From the NCBI GenBank assembly GCA_016781115.1, contig JADDQX010000004.1:1-25380 (forward strand): 25,380 nucleotides of DNA, written 5' to 3'. Made by a program: the position numbers and the translations under genes. The notes under the pieces were generated by a model, which saw nothing but the letters and a program-made list of their open reading frames with translations, made no database searches and was not told where the DNA came from. Below, piece by piece: positions 1-6,655 of the stretch. Position 1 is the stretch's first letter. The number at the start of each line of letters is the position of its first letter. The stretch is from Actinomycetota bacterium (lineage in GTDB: Bacteria; Actinomycetota; CADDZG01; WHSQ01).

Positions 1-406
1 AGACGGTGCTGGTGCGAGCTCCCGTGGTGGCGTCACGCGTACCGAAGTAGACGCCGAGCGCTCCCGAAGCAAGGTGCAGGAAGTTGTCGGCCATCCCGGT
101 GGCGCCCTCGGTGATGTCGAGCAGGTCCTCCATCAGGTCTTGTGCCACGAAGCCGAGGACCGCGACCAGCAGGTAAACGACACCGATCGCCAAGCTGACG
201 GTCTTCGCGGTCGCGTGATCTCTCGAAGAGAACACCCAGGCGGCGCCGATTGCGAGGTGAACGATGTTGTGGAGCACGTTCACGTTGAAGATCCCCAAGA
301 TGGGGTCGTTGATGAACCCGAGCAGCCCTACCAGGATGTACACGGCCCCGAACACCAGAGCGAACATCTGGGTCGGAGTCTTGCCAGCGGTGGCTCTGTC
401 TGCCAC
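1..406 (-). CDS. DUF4383 family membrane protein (C-terminus cut by window edge)
   Basis: Reading the minus strand from a GTG at 406 gives 135 codons open to the edge of the window, beginning MADRATAGKTPTQMFALVFG. A GGGGA ribosome-binding site lies a few bases before the GTG. The protein is a small polytopic membrane protein with about four hydrophobic segments. It has the repeated DUF4383 pattern: an Asn-x-x-His-x-x-x-His segment (NVLHNIVHLAIG) near residue 45 and a matching ADNFLHLASG near residue 107, each followed by a small-residue helix. DUF4383 proteins are common in actinobacteria and have no established function. The gene stands apart from the trio upstream of it by 136 bases, so it probably has its own promoter, but I could not pick a convincing -10/-35 pair. 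Family assignment is from the His/Asn pattern and topology. Confidence 0.85.
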   Translation of the reverse strand, partial: MADRATAGKTPTQMFALVFGAVYILVGLLGFINDPILGIFNVNVLHNIVHLAIGAAWVFSSRDHATAKTVSLAIGVVYLLVAVLGFVAQDLMEDLLDITEGATGMADNFLHLASGALGVYFGTRDATTGARTSTV

Positions 407-542
407 TTCGTCCCCTTTCGTTGTCCAACAGGCCCTATTGAGACGCTTCTATTGTCTTTCGGTTACTCCATAATTCCCGGATTGCGGGGGTGCCCGCCAC
501 CCAATCACGTCGTATGCCCTCCCCGGACGTCTCCAAACCAAG

Positions 543-2162
543 CTATAGATACCCCAAGTTCCTCAGCGATTCCTCGATCTGGGCCTCCTCCTCGGCCGAG
601 TAGGCCTCGGCTTCGGCCCCCTCACCTGCCAGCGGTAGGTCCATCGGTTGGACCCGAACCGGTCGCTCCGCCAGAAGTTGCGGCGGCAGGAGCTCCTCGA
701 GGACCCGGCCATCCATCTCCGGCAGGGTGCATCCCGCGAGGTACAGCGCCGTGGGAGCGATGTCGTAAAGATGCGCCTTCGCCCCATCGCGCGCCGCGAC
801 GCCCGGTCCTGCGATGCCGAAGATGCCATCCATGTGATGGAAACCTCGCGGAAGCCTGCGGTAGTCATCCAAGATCGCCGGAGAGTAGGTGCCGTCGGAG
901 AGCTCGTAGGAATACGCGCGGCACACCGGGAACAGGTCTGGCGCGTTCACGGCTTGGTCACCGTGGATGACCTCTTCTCTCCGGTAGATCCGGTCAACCA
1001 CAGGAAGCCCGTCGTCGGGGTCACGCAGCGCCGTGAACCGCTCGATGACCTCTTCCCGCACGGAGTCGTAATCGGCTTCGGAAACGATGCCGTTCGGCTC
1101 GCGACCGCGCAGGTTCACGTAGATGCCCTGCTGCGGGATCGGGGCGGAGAAAGCTTTCGTCTTCGACCAGTCAATAGAGGACTGAGCGGCGCCCTTAGCC
1201 TTCTGCCACACCGACTTCGGCAGCGCCTTCTTCGCCCTCCGCGCGACCCTGCGCAACCCGGCCGACTTCGTCACCGCTCCGGCTCCCCCGACCGACAACA
1301 GACCCCACTCGCGCAGAGCGACGTTCACGTTCACGGTCTTGTCCTTGGGCCCGAAGCCGTGGTCCGACATCGTGATGACGTAGCCGTCAGTTTCCGCCCA
1401 GTCGAGCAGGTCGCCGATCATCTCGTCCATCTCGTCGAAGAACTCCCATGCGCGGCGACGGATCGGTTCCGCTTCGGGACGGTGATAGAGCTCCTGGCGA
1501 GGGTCGATGTACTTGTAGTGAACGTGCATCAGGCGGTCGGGCGCTTCCAACACCGCGAACAAAAGCGGCAGATCCGCGTGGTTGTCGAGCAGGTAGCGCA
1601 ACGCCTTGCGCTTCTTGTCGAGGTTGCGCGACAGGCGCTCGATGATCTCTGTCGACTTCCAGTCCTGGTCGTAGTCGACCTCGATGTCGATCTCATACGA
1701 GCCGGCCGCGCGCACGAGGTCATCCCGCAGCGACTCCGGATGCGTGAAGTTGCTCGGGGTCTCTCCCCCGCCCTCCGGCGTGAGCATGCCGGACACGGAC
1801 CAGCCGTCCACCGGGGGGGCCGGATAGGTCATAGGGATGTTGAAGAGCCCGATCCTCTTGCCCTGCGCGTTGACGGCGTTCCACAGCGCAGGCGCGGCGA
1901 CCTTGTCCAGGCGGACGAGTCCTCGGTTCTGCTGGACGTTTCCGAGCGTGAACCCAAAGATCCCGTGCTTGCCTGGATTGACGCCGGTGAAGATCGAGGT
2001 CCAGCCCGGCGGCGTGTAGGGAGGAACGGTCGAGGTCAGGATCCCGGACGTGCTCCGGTCGAGCAGGGCCTTGTACCTCGGCATGTGGCCGGCCGCGAAC
2101 GCCGGGTCCAGGACGTTGTAGGTGGCGCCGTCCAGGCCGAGCAACAGGACCTTACGCGTCAT
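543..2162 (-). CDS. Cytosolic alkaline-phosphatase superfamily phosphohydrolase (COG3379-like)
   Basis: A 539-residue protein in the usual, non-permuted AP-superfamily order. Visible in order: metal Asp11 (LLLGLDGAT), nucleophile candidate Thr50 in PPYTPPGWTSIFTG followed by PGKHGIFGF, Asp209/His213 (DRLMH), Asp267-His268 (MSDHGFGP), and a late His442/443 before the GIAGPGV and DIAPTALYLAG segments. This is the layout of predicted phosphohydrolases/phosphomutases of COG3379 (type I phosphodiesterase-like). There is no signal peptide or membrane segment, so it should be cytosolic. The ATG at 2162 overlaps the TGA of the CDP-alcohol phosphatidyltransferase gene (ATGA), which fixes the start and implies coupled translation; the open frame extends 57 codons further upstream but that part overlaps the previous gene and is not protein-like. 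The last 18 residues (SAEEEAQIEESLRNLGYL) closely resemble the end of the sulfatase-fold protein at 6656-7888. Substrate unknown; the neighbour suggests a phospho-alcohol or lipid head-group intermediate (inference). Confidence 0.9.
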   Translation of the reverse strand: MTRKVLLLGLDGATYNVLDPAFAAGHMPRYKALLDRSTSGILTSTVPPYTPPGWTSIFTGVNPGKHGIFGFTLGNVQQNRGLVRLDKVAAPALWNAVNAQGKRIGLFNIPMTYPAPPVDGWSVSGMLTPEGGGETPSNFTHPESLRDDLVRAAGSYEIDIEVDYDQDWKSTEIIERLSRNLDKKRKALRYLLDNHADLPLLFAVLEAPDRLMHVHYKYIDPRQELYHRPEAEPIRRRAWEFFDEMDEMIGDLLDWAETDGYVITMSDHGFGPKDKTVNVNVALREWGLLSVGGAGAVTKSAGLRRVARRAKKALPKSVWQKAKGAAQSSIDWSKTKAFSAPIPQQGIYVNLRGREPNGIVSEADYDSVREEVIERFTALRDPDDGLPVVDRIYRREEVIHGDQAVNAPDLFPVCRAYSYELSDGTYSPAILDDYRRLPRGFHHMDGIFGIAGPGVAARDGAKAHLYDIAPTALYLAGCTLPEMDGRVLEELLPPQLLAERPVRVQPMDLPLAGEGAEAEAYSAEEEAQIEESLRNLGYL

Positions 2163-2869
2163 CTCAGCCGTCTCCTCACGGTCAGCAGGATAGCCACCGA
2201 CACCATGGCGATCCCAACTATGAGCGCGGGAACGACGAGGCCGAGCAGCGGCCCGAAGATGAACACGATCGCCTGCACGTCGGGCATGCCCGGGTTCGGC
2301 AGAAGCCGCCTCTCGGCGAGCGCCTGCGACCACTTACCTCTAACCCCGCCGGCGGGCTCACCCTTGTCGGCGCCGGAGATCTCGAGGAAGTAGTACGCGA
2401 GCACCGCGTACACGACAGCCCACAACACATCGGCTCTGTCGACTAGAACCAGTGGGATCACCTCGCCGGGGGCTGCCTCCGTGGCGGAGCCTCGCTCGTT
2501 CCACAGATACAACGCGAGGCCGAGGGTGGCGCTGGCGCGGCGGCCTCCGTCGGCCAGCGCATCGAGCGCCTGGCCCTTGTCGCTCGTGATGCCGGTGGCT
2601 CGAGCCAGCTTGCCGTCGACGCAGTCGAAGACGAAGGCGAGATAGAACGCGATCGCTCCGGCTATCAGCCCCCAGCGCTCGCCGGTAGCGAAGAAGACAC
2701 CGACGGAGAGGCCGAACACGAGGGCGAGAACGGTAACCTGGTTCGGGGTTAACAAGCGTCTCTTAGCGAGGAACGTCGTCAGCGGCACCGCCACCGGGTC
2801 CGTCAACAGGACGGTGAACCAGTAGTCGCGCTTCTTCGCGCCGCGGGCGTCCGCCTCGAAGCCGCTCAC
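2159..2869 (-). CDS. CDP-alcohol phosphatidyltransferase family membrane protein
   Basis: A 236-residue polytopic protein with the full CDP-alcohol phosphotransferase signature at residues 82-107: Asp82, Asp85-Gly86, Ala89-Arg90, Gly99, Asp103, Asp107 (D-x2-DG-x2-AR-x8-G-x3-D-x3-D). Enzymes of this family swap CMP on a CDP-linked lipid or alcohol for an acceptor hydroxyl, in the membrane, using two divalent metals held by these Asp residues. An N-terminal segment KKRDYWFTVLLTDPVAVPL precedes the first helix and TPNQVTVLAL follows, as in the actinobacterial branch of the family. The GTG at 2869 overlaps the TGA of the upstream glycosyltransferase (GTGA), with GGAAG about ten bases before it. 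Its own TGA overlaps the ATG of the AP-superfamily gene. The three genes are therefore one transcription unit. The acceptor (inositol phosphate, glycerol phosphate or other) cannot be told from sequence. Confidence 0.93.
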   Translation of the reverse strand: MSGFEADARGAKKRDYWFTVLLTDPVAVPLTTFLAKRRLLTPNQVTVLALVFGLSVGVFFATGERWGLIAGAIAFYLAFVFDCVDGKLARATGITSDKGQALDALADGGRRASATLGLALYLWNERGSATEAAPGEVIPLVLVDRADVLWAVVYAVLAYYFLEISGADKGEPAGGVRGKWSQALAERRLLPNPGMPDVQAIVFIFGPLLGLVVPALIVGIAMVSVAILLTVRRRLR

Positions 2870-3825
2870 GAACGAGAAGCTTCCAGGGCGGGATCCACTA
2901 GACCGCGTCCCCGCACTTGCTCCCATGCTCCCGCGAGCATCCCCGTCACCAGCCCCGGGTCGTTGGTCTGGGCCGCCTTCCCGATGTTCAAGATGAACAA
3001 CCCCAGCCACGCCCACCACAGGGCAGCCTTGTGGAAGCCGTCCTGCGGCATCAGCTTCCGATGGAGATAGAACTGGTTCGCCAGGTTCATCCGCTGGAGG
3101 TTGTGCGAGTTGAGCCGGGCGCTCGGGCTCTTCAGATGATCGCAGCGCGCCTTTGGCGTCTGCACCAAGACGTAGCGGCGAGAGACGCGGTAAGAGAAAT
3201 CGATGTCCTCTTTGTAGGCGTAGCCCGACAGAGCCTCGTCGAACCGCTCGTGCTCGAACACCTCGCGGCGATAGGACATGAACCACCCGTTGAAGTACTC
3301 GAGCTTCCGCACCCCCGCCGACTCCGATACGCCCTCGGCGTAGAAACCGGGCCGCACCTTGCCGCTGGCTTCAGGCCACCACCCTCCGATGCCGAAGATC
3401 CGCCGGTAGACCCGCGTTGCAAGCGACGGCCGCGCCGGACGGACGGGTGTCGCTCTGACGCCGCCCAGCTCCGGGCCCCAGCGTTCGTATTCCGCCAGCA
3501 CCTCCTGGTGGCAGTCGGGGGCCATCCAGACGTCGTCGTCGATGAAGAAGACCGGGTCTCCCGTGGTCCGATCCACACCGACGTTGCGCTGGATGGTCAG
3601 TCCTCTGGGGGCCGGGTGGTAGTAGTCGAGCGGGAGGTCGGCGTCGGCACATAGCTGCTCGATGCCGGAGCGCGTCGGAGTCTCGTCGCTCGAGTCGACG
3701 ATGCATAGCTCCGCCGGAAGGACGGTCTGGGCGGTCAGGCTCCGGACGGTCTCGAGCAGATCGTCAGGCCGGTTGCGGGTCGCGATGACGAAGGCAGACG
3801 ATGCCCTGTCGGTTCCTGGCTCCAC
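2866..3825 (-). CDS. Family 2 glycosyltransferase
   Basis: A GT-A fold glycosyltransferase of about 319 residues. It opens with SAFVIATRNRPDDLLETVRSL, the nucleotide-binding strand and helix of GT2 enzymes. It has a metal-binding FIDDDVW at about 94-100 and a candidate catalytic base in YAYKEDIDFSYR at about 204-213. A hydrophobic stretch near residues 275-290 may anchor it to the membrane. I prefer the GTG at 3825 because a TACTCT -10 element sits exactly 7 bases upstream, which would make the mRNA leaderless. A GTG at 3849 would add eight residues (MLDGTLLA) and abut the divergent ATG at 3850. Neither start has a Shine-Dalgarno sequence. The gene leads a three-gene unit with a CDP-alcohol phosphatidyltransferase and an AP-superfamily enzyme. 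Sugar donor and acceptor are unknown. Confidence 0.9.
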   Translation of the reverse strand: MEPGTDRASSAFVIATRNRPDDLLETVRSLTAQTVLPAELCIVDSSDETPTRSGIEQLCADADLPLDYYHPAPRGLTIQRNVGVDRTTGDPVFFIDDDVWMAPDCHQEVLAEYERWGPELGGVRATPVRPARPSLATRVYRRIFGIGGWWPEASGKVRPGFYAEGVSESAGVRKLEYFNGWFMSYRREVFEHERFDEALSGYAYKEDIDFSYRVSRRYVLVQTPKARCDHLKSPSARLNSHNLQRMNLANQFYLHRKLMPQDGFHKAALWWAWLGLFILNIGKAAQTNDPGLVTGMLAGAWEQVRGRGLVDPALEASRS

Positions 3826-3852
3826 GGCGAGCAGAGTACCGTCGAGCACATG
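3823..3852. promoter_or_regulatory. Symmetric bidirectional leaderless promoter
   Basis: Two TANNNT -10 elements overlap head to head at 3833-3842. On the plus strand TACCGT (3837-3842) is followed by 7 bases and the ATG at 3850. On the minus strand TACTCT (3838-3833) is followed by 7 bases and the GTG at 3825. A start point 7-8 bases after each -10 would fall on or next to the start codon, so both transcripts would be leaderless. This fits the absence of a Shine-Dalgarno sequence on either side. A weak -35 (TTCCTG at 3813-3818) exists for the plus direction only. Confidence 0.5.
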
Positions 3853-5541
3853 ACGGATCCGAAGTCGTCGTCGCCCACTTCACGCTTGTTCAACCGCAGG
3901 TCGCGACGCCCCATCCTGCCCTTGCTGCTGGTCGGGTTCCTCCTCCTGGGTGCCGTCGGCGGCGGCTACTTCCTGCTGTCGCGGCGCGAACAGGACGGCG
4001 GTCATCCGGAGCGCATCCGGGTCGTGCGCGCCTGCGACGTGCCGGTGGAGGTACTGGAGCGCGTGTGGCGAGGCTACGTCCCGGGCCGCACCGGCGACGT
4101 GCTGGCGATCGAGCAGCTTCCGAACCAGTACAACACCCGCCACTCCACGCCCTTCGCCTACACGCAGGACGTTCCCCTCGTGCTGTACGGGCCGGGCTTC
4201 ATCAAGAAGGGGGTGACGAACGACCGTCCGACCACCGTCGCCGACCTGGTTCCGACCTTTGCAGAGCTGCTCGACTTCGATCTTCCGACGGAGGTAGACG
4301 GGCGGGGCCTGCACGAGGCGCTGCTACCCGAAGAGCGCCGCAACGGGCTCCCTAAGTTGATCTTCACGCTGGTGTGGGATGGCGGAGGCGACAACGTTCT
4401 CGAGTTCTGGCCCGACTCGTGGCCGCACCTGAAGGCGCTGATGGCCAAGGGTTCGAACTACACGGGAGCCGCGGTCGGCTCGTCCCCATCCATCACGCCC
4501 TCGATCCACGCCACCATCGGCACCGGCGTCTTCCCGAAGAGGCACGGCCTGTCCGACACGAGGATGAGGGTCCGCGGGCGCACGGTCGATGCCTACGAAG
4601 GGGACTCACCGAAGTTCCTGCGCGTCGAGACCCTGGGAGACATCTGGGACCGCGCCAACGGCAACGTCCCGCTCGTCGGCATGATGGCCCGGGACAACTG
4701 GCACCTGGGGATGATCGGACACGGGTCGTTCAGCGAGGGCGGCGACCGCGACATCGCCGTCATTGACGATCTCGGCGACGTCGAGTTCCGAACGAGCGAA
4801 CGGTTCTACTCGCTGCCCGAGTACCTGCTCGGCAACGTGGGGCTGCAAGAGGCGATAGACGAGGTCGACCAGCGGGACGGTGAAGCCGACCAGCGCTGGT
4901 TGGGGAACCCCCTGCTGCCGATCGACGGCAAGATCCGCTACACGCCTGCGTGGTCGATCTACCAGACGGAAAAGATCAAGCAGCTCTTCCAGAACGAGCC
5001 CTTCGGCAGGGACGACGTCACGGACCTGTTCTTCGTGAACTACAAGAGCACGGACCTCGCCGGGCACGAATGGAACATGGTGGAGCAGGAGGAGAAAGAG
5101 ACGCTGGAAGAGCAGGACCGGCAGCTGAAAGAGCTGCTGCGGTTCCTCGACGAGACCGTCGGCCGCAAGAACTACGTCTTCGCGATGACCGCCGACCATG
5201 GGATGACTCCGTACCCCGAGGAGACTGGGGGCTGGAACATCATCTTGAGCGAGACCAGCAGCGACATCGAAAAGAAGTTCGACAAGGTCACGCCGGACGT
5301 TCCCCTGATCCTGTCGAACCGCGGTTACCAGATCATGCTCGACAAGAAGGAAGTGGAGCGGAACGGCATCGACCCCGTCGAGATCGCAGAGTTCCTTCGC
5401 ACCTACACGCTCGGCGAGAACGCCCCCGACGAAGAGACACTCGGCGACTTCGCCGACCGCTCGAACGAGCGCGTCTTCACCACCGCGCTCACGCCGGAGG
5501 AGCTGAAGGACGCGTTGGAGTGCGCCCGTAGCTCGAACTGA
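3850..5541 (+). CDS. Membrane-anchored alkaline-phosphatase superfamily enzyme, circularly permuted (copy 1)
   Basis: A 563-residue protein with a basic N-terminus and one transmembrane segment (about 21-43), so the catalytic part should lie outside the cytoplasm. Motif order is unusual. First comes RGYVPGRTGDVLAI (74-87) and TRHSTPFAYTQDVPLVLYGP (96-115) with His98, then VADLVPTFAELL; in PafA-type phosphatases these lie at the C-terminus. Only then comes the normal N-terminal core: Asp177 (LVWDGGG), nucleophile candidate Thr216 four residues before His220 (ITPSIHATIGTG), PKRHGL, Asp402/His406 (STDLAGH), and Asp449-His450 (TADHG). The chain ends with the region that normally precedes the GY..RSGD motif. 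All seven expected ligand/nucleophile residues are present, so it is probably active as a phosphomonoesterase, phosphodiesterase or phosphotransferase. A block WHLGMIGHG (285-292) followed by GGDRDIAV is shared with the other copies. It is divergent from the glycosyltransferase trio. Confidence 0.9.
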   Translation: MTDPKSSSPTSRLFNRRSRRPILPLLLVGFLLLGAVGGGYFLLSRREQDGGHPERIRVVRACDVPVEVLERVWRGYVPGRTGDVLAIEQLPNQYNTRHSTPFAYTQDVPLVLYGPGFIKKGVTNDRPTTVADLVPTFAELLDFDLPTEVDGRGLHEALLPEERRNGLPKLIFTLVWDGGGDNVLEFWPDSWPHLKALMAKGSNYTGAAVGSSPSITPSIHATIGTGVFPKRHGLSDTRMRVRGRTVDAYEGDSPKFLRVETLGDIWDRANGNVPLVGMMARDNWHLGMIGHGSFSEGGDRDIAVIDDLGDVEFRTSERFYSLPEYLLGNVGLQEAIDEVDQRDGEADQRWLGNPLLPIDGKIRYTPAWSIYQTEKIKQLFQNEPFGRDDVTDLFFVNYKSTDLAGHEWNMVEQEEKETLEEQDRQLKELLRFLDETVGRKNYVFAMTADHGMTPYPEETGGWNIILSETSSDIEKKFDKVTPDVPLILSNRGYQIMLDKKEVERNGIDPVEIAEFLRTYTLGENAPDEETLGDFADRSNERVFTTALTPEELKDALECARSSN

Positions 5542-5729
5542 TCGGGTTCGGCTCCGCGAGGGATCGTCGTCGCCTACCGGCGGTAGATGCCTCGCCTTCG
5601 GCTCCGGATCGACGCTGCCGCACGGCAACGCCGCCCCTATTGCTCCAGCGCGTTTGGGCGCAGCGTTCTTTGTCCTGTTATGTCGATTGAGCCCACACAA
5701 CCGACAAGGAACCTCTTGCGGCGGGCGGG

Positions 5730-5744
5730 GCGCTCCAGGAGCGC
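5730..5744. terminator. Hairpin between convergent genes, possible weak terminator
   Basis: GCGCTC (5730-5735) and GAGCGC (5739-5744) form a six-pair stem with a three-base loop, four bases beyond the stop codon of the minus-strand WecG-type gene. No T-rich tract follows in either direction, so factor-independent termination is doubtful. The rest of the 206-base gap between the convergent genes has only short inverted repeats (for example CTACC/GGTAG near 5573-5586). Confidence 0.3.
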
Positions 5745-5747
5745 GGC

Positions 5748-6497
5748 CTAGTCGTGCCGTAGGCGAGTCTTTAGGACGCGGGCTAGGAAGAGGGGGTTGC
5801 CCACCACGTAGCGTCTCCAGAGGCGACCGGGCTCTTGGGCTAGCCGGAAGATCCACTCGATACCCCAGCGGTTCATCCACGCAGGCGCCCGCGGCACCTG
5901 ACCCGCCGCGAAATCGAGGAAGGCGCCTACCCCGATCCCGAGCCGGGCACCCGTTGCGGAGAGGTGCTCGTCCAGCCACCTCTCCTGCAGCGGGTTCCCC
6001 AGCGCCGCCATGATCAGGCTTGCGCCGGTCACGCGGATAGCGTCCACCACCTGCGCCGTTTCGTGGGGCTTCCAGTAGCCGTCCCGGCAGCCGACGACCT
6101 TAAGGGCGGCGTAGCGCTGCTTCATCGCGTTGGCGGCCCGCTCCGCTACTCCAGGTCGTGCTCCGAGGAAGTAGACCCGCCAGCCCCGCTCGGCGGCGAG
6201 ACCGAGGATCTGCGGGTTGAAGTCGCTCCCGTTTAGGTTCGCGGGGAAGCGGTCGCCCTGGATCCGCGCGGCCAGCGAGATACCGGACCCGTCGTTCAGG
6301 ACGATGGCGGCTCGCCTCAGGACCTCGCGGTAGCTGGAGTCGGTCCAGGCGAGGTTCAAGGTGTGGGCGTTCGCGTATGCGACCAGCGCCGGCGTCTCCC
6401 CGTCGTGGACGCGCGCGACCTGCTGGAGGGCATCGGGCGGCGCCAGCTTTGCCACCGGCACCCCGAGGACCTCCAACATCGGGAACGGGTGCTCCAT
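5748..6497 (-). CDS. WecG/TagA/CpsF family glycosyltransferase (GT26)
   Basis: A 249-residue protein of standard length for GT26 enzymes, which add a sugar (for example N-acetylmannosamine or its uronic acid) to a polyprenyl-diphosphate-linked sugar at the inner face of the membrane. Visible family segments in order: MLEVLGVPVA at the start, NAHTLNLAW and LNDGSGISLAAR, VYFLGARPGVAERAA, ALGNPLQERWLDEHL (GxPxQE motif), GVGAFLDFAAGQVPRAPAWM, and the C-terminal GIEWIFRLAQEPGRLWRRY. The last is the membrane-association tail typical of the family. No Shine-Dalgarno sequence precedes the ATG at 6497; a CAGACT hexamer 7 bases upstream could be a -10 for a leaderless message. ATG at 6479 is an alternative start. 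The gene is a single unit between convergent and divergent neighbours. It implies a lipid-linked oligosaccharide pathway and fits the flippase and ligase genes downstream in the window. Confidence 0.94.
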   Translation of the reverse strand: MEHPFPMLEVLGVPVAKLAPPDALQQVARVHDGETPALVAYANAHTLNLAWTDSSYREVLRRAAIVLNDGSGISLAARIQGDRFPANLNGSDFNPQILGLAAERGWRVYFLGARPGVAERAANAMKQRYAALKVVGCRDGYWKPHETAQVVDAIRVTGASLIMAALGNPLQERWLDEHLSATGARLGIGVGAFLDFAAGQVPRAPAWMNRWGIEWIFRLAQEPGRLWRRYVVGNPLFLARVLKTRLRHD

Positions 6498-6612
6498 CGC
6501 GTGGAGTCTGCCAGGACACGAGGTGGAGGTGAAAGGACCAGAGCGTGGTGACCGCGCACCTACGGACCCAGCGGATCGTTGACGCGCCCCTGGCCTCCGG
6601 AGCGGCCGCCGC

Positions 6613-6650
6613 TAGGATGATTACTTCTGCCACGTCCGCCTGCTTGGAGG
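6613..6650 (+). promoter_or_regulatory. Probable -10 element and ribosome-binding site for the sulfatase-fold gene
   Basis: TAGGAT at 6613-6618 matches TANNNT and lies 37 bases before the TTG start at 6656; GGAGG at 6646-6650 sits five bases before that start and decides it. No good -35 is visible at the right spacing (TTGACG at 6579-6584 is 28 bases away). The 158-base gap 6498-6655 must serve both this gene and the divergent WecG-type gene. Confidence 0.45.
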
Positions 6651-6655
6651 CCTGA

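Noticed and set aside
33..428. A 131-codon minus-strand frame in the first 430 bases
   Set aside because: It is an out-of-frame reading of the DUF4383 gene; the frame starting with GTG at 406 gives the conserved membrane protein.
488..502. GGGTG/CACCC hairpin in the gap after the COG3379-like gene as a terminator
   Set aside because: Only five pairs with no T tract; not distinguishable from chance at this GC content.
648..2393. A 581-codon open frame on the plus strand opposite the COG3379-like gene
   Set aside because: Arg/Val/Asp-rich shadow without motifs; the minus frame has all AP-superfamily residues.
3850..5541. Explaining the unusual motif order by fusion of a separate N-terminal domain to a complete AP enzyme
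   Set aside because: After TADHG the chain has no second VPL..GPG/D.APT segment and no late His motif, so the N-terminal piece is the only candidate for the missing part. A structure is still needed for proof.
5542..5747. A small gene or RNA in the gap between the convergent genes
   Set aside because: No start with a ribosome-binding site and no protein-like frame; only short inverted repeats were seen.
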